From Nocardioides sp. (lineage in GTDB: Bacteria > Actinomycetota > Actinomycetes > Propionibacteriales > Nocardioidaceae): a stretch of 64,000 bases of DNA. The notes below the pieces were generated by a model, which had not been told where the DNA came from, did not search any database, and saw only the letters and a program-made list of their open reading frames with translations. Shown here piece by piece: positions 39,139 to 47,259 of this stretch; position 1 is the stretch's first letter, and every line of letters begins with the position of its first letter. The position numbers and the translations under genes are program-made. The stretch covers positions 62,001-126,000 of the forward strand of contig JAUYLL010000125.1 of the NCBI GenBank assembly GCA_030698375.1. The letters are read 5' to 3'.

Positions 39139-39528
39139 TCACGCAGTCGTGGCGGTGGTCCGCAGCAGTCTCTCGTGGTGGTCATGGGCGGCCAGAAACG
39201 TGTGCAGCACCCGGGTCAAGGCCATCGCCTCGCACGCGCCAGTGGTTGTGGCGAGCTCGTAGACAGCGGCCGTCATCGTCCGGATCTCGGCGCGCATCGC
39301 CTCGGCCAGGAGGCGTCCCTCGGGGCAGCGCTGCGCCTGGAGAAGCCAGCGTTCGTCGCTCTCCAGGTGTGACAGGAGCTCGGTACGGCAGAACTCCACC
39401 AGGCCGTCGCGAGCTTCAGGGAACCCCTCGGGCCGCTCGCGGGCATCCCACATTCGCTGCCCCACGCTCATCAGGTCGAACCGGAGACGGTCATGGCCGA
39501 TGTGCTGGGGATCGATCGCGCATGCCAT
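39139..39528 (-). CDS. Hemerythrin-like domain protein
   Basis: A 129-residue four-helix protein. His residues in AIDPQHIGHDRLRFDLM, LLSHLESDERWLL and HTFLAAHDHHERLL are spaced as in HHE/hemerythrin domains that hold a di-iron centre for oxygen or NO. The first helix is a little short. It leads a two-gene operon with the hydrolase and is divergent from a TetR regulator through a 71-base region with inverted repeats. Confidence 0.75.
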   Translation of the reverse strand: MACAIDPQHIGHDRLRFDLMSVGQRMWDARERPEGFPEARDGLVEFCRTELLSHLESDERWLLQAQRCPEGRLLAEAMRAEIRTMTAAVYELATTTGACEAMALTRVLHTFLAAHDHHERLLRTTATTA

Positions 39529-39557
39529 ACAGCAACCTTAGCAATCGATACCCATTC

Positions 39558-39578
39558 GGCAAGTTTGCCCACTGGGCA
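39558..39578. promoter_or_regulatory. Two overlapping inverted repeats, likely TetR operator
   Basis: GGCAA-GT-TTGCC (39558-39569) and TGCCC-ACT-GGGCA (39566-39578) overlap in the divergent spacer between the hemerythrin-like and TetR genes. Perfect short dyads here, in the position of both promoters, suggest binding by the adjacent TetR protein. Confidence 0.5.
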
Positions 39579-39599
39579 CCCACATGGCATTCTTGCGGT

Positions 39600-40241
39600 G
39601 TGTCCGAGATGAGTCTGCGAGAAGCCAAGCGACGTGCCACTGCCCGCGCCTTGGCGCAGGCCGCCTTCGATCTCGCCCACGAGCATGGTGTCGACGGCTT
39701 CACCATCGATGAGGTGGCGGCCCGGGCCGGGTACTCCAGGCGGACCTTCGCCAACCACTACGCGGGCAAGGAAGAGGCCATCGTCGCAGTCGCCACTGAG
39801 CGGGTTCGTCACGCGCTTGACACGCCCCCTGACGAGGACCTGCCCCTGGTCGACTGGCTGCAGACCGTGGCCCGGCAGCAGTTGAGCGCCGGCCTGCTGA
39901 TGGAGCTACGGGACTTGCGCGTCCTCGCCGAGCGCCACCCACCGCTACGGCCCCATCTGCTTGAGGTCCAGCGATGCATCCGCGAGACCGCACGCGAGGC
40001 TGTCTTGGCCCGTCTCGACGGACGCGGGAGCCGGATCTATGCCCACCTCCTCGTCGGTGCCGCCTACGGAGCCCTGACCTGCCTACTCGACGGACACATT
40101 CCGGTCCGTCTCCCGGCGACGCCGGCGCAGGACCCCACTCCGCACAGCGACATTGACGTCACCGGGGACGAGGACACAAGCGAGATGACGCTCGAGGACT
40201 TCGTCGACCTCACGTTCACCCATCTCCGCGAAGGCTTCTGA
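39600..40241 (+). CDS. TetR family transcriptional regulator
   Basis: A 213-residue regulator. The HTH is seen in AFDLAHEHGVDGFTIDEVAARAGYSRRTFANHYAGKEEA read as one domain near residues 15-55. GTG at 39600 is chosen; ATG at 39609 is the alternative. It sits 91 bases before an MMPL exporter gene on the same strand and is divergent from the hemerythrin-hydrolase pair, so it may control both. The ligand is probably a hydrophobic compound or lipid exported by the MMPL protein. Confidence 0.88.
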   Translation: MSEMSLREAKRRATARALAQAAFDLAHEHGVDGFTIDEVAARAGYSRRTFANHYAGKEEAIVAVATERVRHALDTPPDEDLPLVDWLQTVARQQLSAGLLMELRDLRVLAERHPPLRPHLLEVQRCIRETAREAVLARLDGRGSRIYAHLLVGAAYGALTCLLDGHIPVRLPATPAQDPTPHSDIDVTGDEDTSEMTLEDFVDLTFTHLREGF

Positions 40242-40332
40242 CCCCGACCACCACCGCCCATCCACCGTCCGGCACGCGGCAATCACTCGATCACCGCGGC
40301 GATCGGTCCATCCCGAAAGAGGCGCTGTCCTG

Positions 40333-42681
40333 ATGTCAACCTTCTTGCAGCGGCTCGGGGCACTCGCCTACCGCCGGCCCTGGGCCTTCGTCCTCACCTG
40401 GCTCATTATCCTCGGCAGCGTCCTCGGCCTCGCCGTCACTAGTGACGGGCACATCTCCTCGAGCATGACCATCGATGGGACCCCGAGCCAGCGGGTCCTG
40501 GACCAACTACGCGAGGACCTTCCGGCCGCCAGTGGCGGCCAGGGAGCGCTCGTGTTCACCGTCCCCGAAGAGGAGTCGCTCGAGACCAGCCGGCGCGCGA
40601 GCGCTATCGCCGATGCCGCCACCGAGATCGCCGCGCTGCCCGAGATCGTGGACCGGTCTACCTTCACCGCCGACGCAGCGGACGGGACCGCCCCCACGAC
40701 GACACCGCCCAACTCGGCCCAGGGCGACGAACCGAGCGAGGGCGCCGGCGACTCGACCCCTCGCTCCCGACCGCTCCTGGTCGACGGCTCACCCGTCCCG
40801 GGCGTCCTCATCTCCTCTGATGCCAGCGTCGCGGTGCTCCAGATGCAGTTCACCACCCAGGTCGACTCCCTGCCCGACGGGACGACCGAGGAGGTCGTCG
40901 ACCTCGCCGAGACTGCGGTCGCCGACACTGGGGTGACGGTGCTGCCCAGCGACTCCCTCGACTCGATGCACGCGCCGATCGGCGGACATGAGGCGATCGG
41001 ACTCGTCATCGCCCTGATCGTCTTGTTCATCACCCTCGGCTCGCTGTGGGCCGCCGGCCTGCCCATCCTCACCGCTCTGATCGGTGTCGGAATCGGTGTA
41101 GGCGGCGCCTTCGCCCTCTCCTCATCCATCACCTTGACGACCGCAACCCCAGCCCTGGCGCTGATGATCGGGCTCGCGGTCGGGATCGACTACGCCCTGT
41201 TCATCCTCCACCGGCAGCGACGCCTGATCCTCACCGAGGGACTCCCCGCCGGTGAGGCAACGGCGCGCGCCCTCGCCACGGCAGGCAGCGCCGTCACCTT
41301 CGCCGGGTCGATCGTCGTCATCGCGCTGGTCGGCATGACCGTCATCGGGATCGGGTTCCTCACCACGATGGCCTTGGTGGCGGCCAGCACCGTGGCCCTG
41401 GCCGTGCTCATCGCACTCACCCTCCTCCCCGCGTTGCTCGGGATCCTCGGTGAGAAGATCGTCTCGCCCAAGGCGCGCGCGGGGACCCAGGCCGCCACCC
41501 GCCCGAGCGGGAAGAACCTCACGAACCGATGGGTCGAGCTCCTCGTCCGACGCCCGTGGTTCGCAGTCGCCAGCGCGGTCGTCATCCTGGGGCTGGCCGC
41601 CATCCCCGCCCCGGGCATGGACCTCGGTATGCCCACCGGCGGAACCGCCCCTCACGAGAGCACCTCGCGGCAGAGCTACGACGCGATCACCCGCGGCTTC
41701 GGCGAGGGCTACAACGCCCCACTCCTCGTCGTCGCCCACCCCGAGGACGGCGGCGCCCTCGACCAGGCCGCTCTCGGCGAGATCGCCGCCGGTCTGAACG
41801 GCACCGAGGACGTCGCCTCGGCGAGCCTGATGGGCGCCGACCCCGACCACACCCTGGCCATGTTCACCGTCATCCCGGCACAGGGCCCCGACGACGACCG
41901 CACCGCTGCGCTGGTCGAAACCCTCCGAGACCCCGCGAACCCGCTCGCCACCCAGACCCAGGCCACGTTCGGCGTCACCGGACTGACCGCGATCAACATC
42001 GACATCACCGACCGCCTCAGCGCGGCGGTACCGAAGTACCTCACGATCATCGTCGGCCTGTCCCTGCTCCTACTTCTGCTCGTGTTCCGCTCCGTGGTCA
42101 TCCCGATCAAGGCCACGGCCGGCTTCCTGCTCAGCGTCGTGGCGACCTTCGGTGTGACGACCGCGGTGTTCCAATGGGGCTGGTTCATCGGACTGGTCGG
42201 CCTAGACACCGGCGGGCCGCTGCTCAGCTTCCTGCCGATCATGGTGACCGGCATTCTCTACGGGCTCGCCATGGACTACCAGGTCTTCCTCGTCAGCTCC
42301 ATGCGTGAGGCCCATGTGCAAGGCCTGCCTCCACGACGCGCCATCGTGCACGGCTTCGAGCACGCCAGCCACGTCGTCGCCGCCGCCGCGATCATCATGG
42401 TCTCGGTGTTCGCCAGCTTCGTCTTCAGCGACGACCCGACCATCAAGCAGTTCGGCTTCGCGCTGGCTGTCGGGGTGCTCATCGATGCGTTCCTCGTCCG
42501 GATGACCCTGGTCCCCGCAGCGATGAGCCTGCTCGGACACAGCGCGTGGTGGCTGCCGGGCTGGCTCGACCGGCTGCTGCCCACCATCGACATCGAAGGC
42601 GAAGCCCAAGGTGAAGCCCAGGACGAAGGGCAGGCACCCCACGCACAAGCCGCCGACTCCAAGCCCGCTCACCTGCCGTAA
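40333..42681 (+). CDS. MMPL family RND transporter
   Basis: A 782-residue exporter with the twofold RND plan: TM1 near residue 20, a large outer loop, TM2-6 around 215-375, TM7 near 410, a second loop and TM8-12 from about 570. The proton-relay type GIDYALFILHR and AMDYQVFLVSSMREA motifs are intact in both halves. MMPL proteins move lipids or hydrophobic drugs across the membrane. The C-terminus has a short Glu/Gln/Ala tail. Preceded by a TetR gene. Confidence 0.93.
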   Translation: MSTFLQRLGALAYRRPWAFVLTWLIILGSVLGLAVTSDGHISSSMTIDGTPSQRVLDQLREDLPAASGGQGALVFTVPEEESLETSRRASAIADAATEIAALPEIVDRSTFTADAADGTAPTTTPPNSAQGDEPSEGAGDSTPRSRPLLVDGSPVPGVLISSDASVAVLQMQFTTQVDSLPDGTTEEVVDLAETAVADTGVTVLPSDSLDSMHAPIGGHEAIGLVIALIVLFITLGSLWAAGLPILTALIGVGIGVGGAFALSSSITLTTATPALALMIGLAVGIDYALFILHRQRRLILTEGLPAGEATARALATAGSAVTFAGSIVVIALVGMTVIGIGFLTTMALVAASTVALAVLIALTLLPALLGILGEKIVSPKARAGTQAATRPSGKNLTNRWVELLVRRPWFAVASAVVILGLAAIPAPGMDLGMPTGGTAPHESTSRQSYDAITRGFGEGYNAPLLVVAHPEDGGALDQAALGEIAAGLNGTEDVASASLMGADPDHTLAMFTVIPAQGPDDDRTAALVETLRDPANPLATQTQATFGVTGLTAINIDITDRLSAAVPKYLTIIVGLSLLLLLLVFRSVVIPIKATAGFLLSVVATFGVTTAVFQWGWFIGLVGLDTGGPLLSFLPIMVTGILYGLAMDYQVFLVSSMREAHVQGLPPRRAIVHGFEHASHVVAAAAIIMVSVFASFVFSDDPTIKQFGFALAVGVLIDAFLVRMTLVPAAMSLLGHSAWWLPGWLDRLLPTIDIEGEAQGEAQDEGQAPHAQAADSKPAHLP

Positions 42682-42783
42682 CGACTGGTCGCCAGCGGAT
42701 GCCGGATCAACATGGGCCAGGGCACGGTGAGCGGGGTTCAAGGTGATGCCATGAACGAGTGATCCTTATGATGCGCGCCACCT

Positions 42784-42799
42784 CTTGACCGGCGTCAAG
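42784..42799. promoter_or_regulatory. Perfect inverted repeat before the VIT1 gene
   Basis: CTTGAC-CGGC-GTCAAG is a perfect 6-4-6 dyad in the 213-base gap between MMPL and VIT1. A TATGAT -10-like hexamer at 42767-42772 lies just upstream, placing the dyad near the start of transcription. A metal-responsive repressor is a natural guess but no regulator gene is adjacent. Confidence 0.45.
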
Positions 42800-42894
42800 G
42801 ACGGCTCGGCGACTCGGTGGGAGGTTGGGGCAGGACGAATTGACCAGTCGAGCGCCGAGAACTGGGACCGAACAAGGAAGAGGTGGGCGCTTTG

Positions 42895-43602
42895 ATGGTC
42901 GAGGAGGTCCTGGAGGACAGGCAGAGCGGCCGGATCGCGAGTCGGATGAACTGGCTTCGGGCCGGGGTGATGGGTGCCAACGACGGCATCGTCTCGACCG
43001 CCGGCATGGTCGTCGGCGTGGCCGGTGCTGCGGTGGGCAGCGCCGCGCTTCTGGCCTCGGGTATCGCCGCGGTGGTCGCCGGTGCGATGTCGATGGCGGT
43101 TGGGGAGTACGTCTCGGTCTCGAGCCAGCGTGACGCACAGGCGGCCGAGCTGGCCACGGAGCGCTCCGACCTGCTGGCCGATCCCGAAGGCGAGCTGGAC
43201 CAGCTGACGGGGCTGACCCGCGCCCAGGGCATCGATGCCGATCTAGCTCGACAGACCGCCGCGCAGCTGACGGCGAACGACGCGCTGGCCGCGCATGCCC
43301 GACTCGAGCTCGGCATCAGCCCGGACGAGCTGGTCAGCCCGTGGCGTGCGGCCTGGGTCTCGATGACCGCTTTCGTGTTCGGTGGGCTGGTGCCGCTGCT
43401 CGCGATCCTGCTGGCGCCGATGTCTGTCGCTGTGCCGGTCACGGCCGTGGCCGTGGTCCTTGCCCTCGCGGTGACCGGATCCGTCTCGGCGCACTTGGGC
43501 GGCGCGAGCAAGTGCCGCGCGGTGGCGCGCACCGTCGGCGGAGGACTCGCCGCGATGACCATCACCTATGCCATCGGCCTGCTGGTGGGCACCCAGCTCT
43601 GA
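42895..43602 (+). CDS. VIT1/CCC1 family Fe(II)/Mn(II) transporter
   Basis: A 235-residue membrane protein with the VIT1 signatures WLRAGVMGANDGIVSTAGMV and AGAMSMAVGEYVSVSSQRD, the metal-path Met and Glu residues, then a cytoplasmic hairpin (TERSDLLADPEGELDQL) and three more helices. It should move Fe2+ or Mn2+ out of the cytoplasm. ATG at 42895 has AGGTGG eight bases upstream; GTG at 42883 would place that site too close. Followed by DUF6448 and a signal peptidase gene. Confidence 0.92.
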   Translation: MVEEVLEDRQSGRIASRMNWLRAGVMGANDGIVSTAGMVVGVAGAAVGSAALLASGIAAVVAGAMSMAVGEYVSVSSQRDAQAAELATERSDLLADPEGELDQLTGLTRAQGIDADLARQTAAQLTANDALAAHARLELGISPDELVSPWRAAWVSMTAFVFGGLVPLLAILLAPMSVAVPVTAVAVVLALAVTGSVSAHLGGASKCRAVARTVGGGLAAMTITYAIGLLVGTQL

Positions 43603-43662
43603 CCGGCTCAACGAACCCCGGGTCGAGCACTCGCTCGATCCCCCAGCAGAAGGAGGAAAGTC

Positions 43663-44244
43663 ATGAACGAACTGCTCTTCATCGCCGCATTCGCGGTGAC
43701 CCTGACCATGGTGGTGCTCTGGCCGCAACGAGCCAGCGCCCACTGCGACACCATTGAGGGCCCCACGGCGCAGGACGGCCTCAAAGCACTAGAGTCCGCT
43801 GACCTCGCACACGCCCTGAAATGGATCGTCCCCGAGAAGGAGGCCGAGCTGCGTGAGGTCTTCGAACGCGCACTCGCGGCCCGCGAGCTCGGCGCCGCGG
43901 CACAGGACGTGGCGGACCGCTGGTTTATGGAGAACCTGGTCCGCATCCATCGGGCCGGCGAGGGAGCGGCCTACACCGGCCTCCAGCCGGCGGGCGCGGC
44001 GGTCGACGAGAAGGTCGCTGCCGCCGATAGGTGCATCGCACAAGGTGATCTGCGGCCGTTGGACGGCCTAGTCAGCCCCGAGCGCTGGCCCGAGTTGGAG
44101 CGCAGGTTCGCGAAGGTGCTCGAGCGCCGCGAGTACGACCCCGATGACGTCGGCGCCGGCCGTTCCTACATCGAGGCCTACGTGAACTTCTTCAAGTTCG
44201 CCGAGGGTCACGAGCACCACCACGAGCACGCCCACGGATCGTGA
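43663..44244 (+). CDS. DUF6448 exported protein with His-rich tail
   Basis: A 193-residue protein. A hydrophobic N-terminus (FIAAFAVTLTMVVLWP) acts as signal or anchor and is followed directly by SAHCDTIEGP, a motif of the DUF6448 family as I recall it. The middle is helical and acidic. The last residues are EHEHHHEHAHGS-like, rich in His, which looks like a metal-binding tail. A GAAGGAGG-type site precedes the ATG. Its stop overlaps the signal peptidase start (GTGA). Placed after a metal transporter, it may hold metal outside the membrane. Confidence 0.8.
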   Translation: MNELLFIAAFAVTLTMVVLWPQRASAHCDTIEGPTAQDGLKALESADLAHALKWIVPEKEAELREVFERALAARELGAAAQDVADRWFMENLVRIHRAGEGAAYTGLQPAGAAVDEKVAAADRCIAQGDLRPLDGLVSPERWPELERRFAKVLERREYDPDDVGAGRSYIEAYVNFFKFAEGHEHHHEHAHGS

Positions 44245-44990
44245 GCACGACCGTCATGGAGACAATCGTCATCGCGGTTGCCGCCGGGCTGCTCGCCGTT
44301 GCTGTCGGACTCGCGGCGCGGGGGCGACTCGGCTTCATAACCGTGGTGGACTCCAAGTCCATGGCGCCTACCCTGACGCCGGGCCAGCGGTTGCTGACCA
44401 GGCGCCCTGGCGTCTCGCAGCCGGTCCGGCGCGGCGACATCGTGGTGGTCCGCTCGCTCGAGCTCGGCCGAGTGATCGTCAAGCGGGTGGTTGGGCTGCC
44501 TGGGGAGCACCTGAGTGTCGCGGCCGGCCAGGTCCGGGTGGACGGGAGGCGGCTGCCTGAGCCCTACGTCACCCTGTGGGGCGGACCGTCAGGCAGCTTC
44601 GACGTCCCAGACGGCCATCTGCTGCTGCTCGGCGATAACCGCGCCCGTTCGAGCGACAGCCGCACCTGGCGTCAGCCGTATCTCCCAATCACAGCCTTGC
44701 GCGGGATCGTCCTACCCGGTCGAGGCGACCTCCCGCAGCCCTCTCCGCTCCAGGACCTCAACCTGCTGCCGGGGCCCGACCCGGACAAGTCCAGCCTCCT
44801 GCAGCGCGCCGAGCCGGCGGCTCAGCGTCTCCGGGGTGGTGCCGAGATAGGGCGCCAGTTCCTTCTTGGTGGTGCGCAACCGGAAGCTCAGGTCGCCGGC
44901 CTCGTCCGCCAGGTGCAACAGATGCTGGGCCAGCCGCTGCGCCACCGACTGCCCGCTGAGCGCCGACACCATCTCCTCGGCCATCTCTAG
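44241..44990 (+). CDS. lepB: Signal peptidase I (S26), with an abnormal read-through C-terminus
   Basis: Up to about residue 158 this is a signal peptidase I: one N-terminal anchor (IVIAVAAGLLAVAVGLAA), catalytic Ser in DSKSMAPTLTPGQ, catalytic Lys in RVIVKRVVGLPGE and box E in LLGDNRARSSDSRTW. After IVLPGRGD the frame runs on for some 90 residues antisense through the decayed Crp gene until TGA at 44990. A normal protein would end near 44715, so its own stop seems to have been lost. It is coupled to the DUF6448 gene. Confidence 0.82.
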   Translation: MSTTVMETIVIAVAAGLLAVAVGLAARGRLGFITVVDSKSMAPTLTPGQRLLTRRPGVSQPVRRGDIVVVRSLELGRVIVKRVVGLPGEHLSVAAGQVRVDGRRLPEPYVTLWGGPSGSFDVPDGHLLLLGDNRARSSDSRTWRQPYLPITALRGIVLPGRGDLPQPSPLQDLNLLPGPDPDKSSLLQRAEPAAQRLRGGAEIGRQFLLGGAQPEAQVAGLVRQVQQMLGQPLRHRLPAERRHHLLGHL

Positions 44991-45396
44991 CCTGCCCGAC
45001 ACGATCCGGAGCATCTGGACCGCCACCGACGGATGCTGCGCAAGTAGCCGGGCGAAGCGCTCCCGGTCCAGCATGCACAGTTCACTCGGTTGCAGCGCGA
45101 CCGCGAAGTGATCTGTGGTGGTGTCCGCCAGCAACGCGGACTCGCCCAGGAAGTCACCCGGCGACATCAGCCGGATCAGCTGCTCGGCCCCTGACTCGGC
45201 CAGCCGATGCACCTTCACAAGTCCGCGGTGCACGATGAACAGCCCGGTGCGGTCCCCCAGGGCCGTAGATACGCTCGTCGCGCTGCTACTGGCGCGTCAC
45301 CGAGGCGGACGCGATCCGGTGCATGGTGGCTTCGGGCAGACCCGCGAACAACGGCACTGTCTGGACGAAGTGCAACCCGTGCTCGTGTTCCGCCAT
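44712..45396 (-). pseudogene. Crp/Fnr regulator, disrupted by an in-frame TAG and a frameshift
   Basis: From ATG at 45396 the frame reads MAEHEHGLHFVQTVPLFAGL, normal for a Crp/Fnr protein, to Gln36, then TAG at 45286-45288. After QRDERIYGPG an extra G in a run of five (45254-45258) shifts the frame; the rest (LFIVHRGLVKVHRLAESG onward) continues in the track ORF 44712-45233. The cNMP-binding fold and the winged helix (KKELAPYLGTTPETLSRRL) are otherwise intact. Two separate lesions argue against a single sequencing error. Confidence 0.8.
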
Positions 45397-45684
45397 CGGC
45401 GCCGTCCTTTCGCTCCCTCACCAGTATGGCGATGATTCTGAGCCGTCGACCCGCCCGGGCCCTTGAACCCCTAACGGCTGGTTGCTGGCCGCGATGCGTC
45501 AACGAATTCTTGTCGTTGTAGAGGTCGCAGTCGTGCTGGCGGCAATCGTCGATATCGCCGAGCGCTGACGAATCATGAACATTCACCGAGCCAAGAGACG
45601 CCACAGCCGCTCAAGAGCGGGTCAAGCTCCCGTGGGCTCCGCATGATCTCCGGTGCGCCCTGGGCGCCCGGCCTCGCCACGGCT

Positions 45685-46359
45685 TCAAAGGTCGTTGAGG
45701 GTGGCAGTCGCGCTGAGGCTCACCTGACCGTCGGCGATGCTGCTGTCGAGGCTGGTGACCGACAGCTCGGGGCGGTTGAGCAGTGGCTGCGTCGGCAGCA
45801 GCGCCGCTGCCGCGCCCAGGGGGCGGGCGACCACCTTGCCGTCCTCAAGGTCTATCTGGAGCTGCATCGGGCCTGGTAGCGGAAGGGGGAGTTGCAGCTC
45901 GGAGAGCTCAAACAGGAGCATTCCCTTGTTGACCTTGAGCTCGGCGCCTGGCACGAGGTTCTCGATCTGGTCGACGTCCAGAGTCGCCGAGGCGTCCAGG
46001 GCCTGCCCGCGCTTGTTGAGCACGACAGACTCCACGTCGAACGGTCCTGCGCGTAGTGTCTCGATCGAAGCCTCGAGCACCTCCACGTCGCCGGCCTTGG
46101 ACAGCAAATCCGAGTCCATGACGCCTGCGTCGAGGGTGGCGGACGACATCTGGAAGGTGGCTCTCTCGACGCCGCTGAACAGCATCTTGAGCGCGGGGGA
46201 GGTCGAGACCTCAACGTTGGTCACCGAGCCGAAGGACATGAGCTGGTCACGCATCCGGTTCTCCGCGAGCGATGGCAGGGTCAGTTCGGTGGTGATCGTG
46301 GCCAGGGCCAGGGTGAGGGTCGCGACGGCGGCGAGCCTGCGGCGAGAACGTCGAGTCAT
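45685..46359 (-). CDS. DUF2993 (LmeA-like) exported lipid-binding protein
   Basis: A 224-residue protein with an N-terminal signal or anchor (LAAVATLTLALATITTEL) after basic residues, then an amphipathic beta fold typical of DUF2993. Family member LmeA of mycobacteria is a periplasmic protein tied to lipomannan elongation with phospholipase A activity. The ATG at 46359 fits the signal peptide; the longer ORF adds an unlikely basic tail. The 288 bases between this gene and the decayed crp start show no convincing gene. Confidence 0.75.
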   Translation of the reverse strand: MTRRSRRRLAAVATLTLALATITTELTLPSLAENRMRDQLMSFGSVTNVEVSTSPALKMLFSGVERATFQMSSATLDAGVMDSDLLSKAGDVEVLEASIETLRAGPFDVESVVLNKRGQALDASATLDVDQIENLVPGAELKVNKGMLLFELSELQLPLPLPGPMQLQIDLEDGKVVARPLGAAAALLPTQPLLNRPELSVTSLDSSIADGQVSLSATATLNDL

Positions 46360-46557
46360 GGGTGCAGATACTAGACACGCATGTCTCAGTTCGTCCAACG
46401 TAGGGCGCACCTTGCGGGTCAGAACCATGCCAAGTCGGCTGGCGCGGGCATTGTCGCGGGCGCTGTGCTGAAGAGCCGCAGCGATCCGGCGCTCGAGCAA
46501 GGCGCATGCCCGCCCAGCTCTCCGCATCTCGGGGGAAACCAGGCGCAGTGTGGGGTG

Positions 46558-47133
46558 TCAGCTGCTACCGAAGCCGCTGACGAATGCGTCCGCCACCAGG
46601 TCGCCAGCCTCGGCGGGGTCGATCAGGTCAATCCCGGCCGCCCGGACCGCGGTCATGAGCATTCCGGCGAGGACCAGCCCGAGCCACGCGATATTCGCGC
46701 TCCGGGAGAGCTCACCATTCTCAACACCCCGCGCCAGGACCCCCCATAGCGGCTCCAGCGCCTCGTTGCGGGCGGCAAGGAAGTCCGGGTCAGTGTCGGA
46801 CCCCTCGGTGAGCAGGATCCGGAATCTCACGCCCAGGGGAACCAGCACTGCCGCTGCCCGACGGATTCCCTCGCGAGTGTCGCAGTCCGGCAGGCCTGCG
46901 CCGGCCAGCGCGGATGACGCTCGGACCAACGCCTCTGCGCGGATCGCGGCCCGCAGCGCGTCGCGGCTCTCGAAGTGCCGATAGAGCGTCGCCCGGCCCA
47001 GCCCGGCACGGGTGGCTACCTCAGACAGGGACGCCTCCGGATCCACCGCAAGCACGTCGGCAGCCGCGTCCAGGAGCGCCGCGCGGTTGCGCAGGACGTC
47101 GGCGCGGGTGTGCTCCTCCTCCTGGACCGCCAT
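46558..47133 (-). CDS. TetR family transcriptional regulator
   Basis: A 191-residue regulator with HTH SLSEVATRAGLGRATLYRHF near residues 35-55 and a C-terminal ligand domain with GLVLAGMLMTAVRAAG. ATG at 47133 is chosen because the domain begins soon after; the track start at 47181 extends into the operator. It is divergent from a large MMPL gene with a perfect inverted repeat between them, the classic layout of a repressor and its exporter. Confidence 0.9.
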   Translation of the reverse strand: MAVQEEEHTRADVLRNRAALLDAAADVLAVDPEASLSEVATRAGLGRATLYRHFESRDALRAAIRAEALVRASSALAGAGLPDCDTREGIRRAAAVLVPLGVRFRILLTEGSDTDPDFLAARNEALEPLWGVLARGVENGELSRSANIAWLGLVLAGMLMTAVRAAGIDLIDPAEAGDLVADAFVSGFGSS

Positions 47134-47187
47134 GTGGGCCAGCCTAGCCAATCGCACCCCTCGGACGTCGTGTATGGTCACGTAAGT

Positions 47188-47203
47188 GAGACAGTTCTGT
47201 CTC
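47188..47203. promoter_or_regulatory. TetR operator between TetR and MMPL genes
   Basis: GAGACAG-TT-CTGTCTC is a perfect 7-2-7 dyad 56 bases before the MMPL start and 55 bases from the TetR start. Its symmetry and central position make it the likely site through which the TetR protein represses both genes. Confidence 0.7.
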
Positions 47204-47259
47204 GCTTTAACCGACGGGGGCAGGGTCCTGAATCCGCCCTCGAAGTACAGGGAGCCGTG

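Noticed and set aside
45494-45568. 24-residue hydrophobic peptide ORF (MRQRILVVVEVAVVLAAIVD)
   Set aside because: It looks like a single membrane helix but has no clear ribosome site or conserved context; a chance ORF is as likely.
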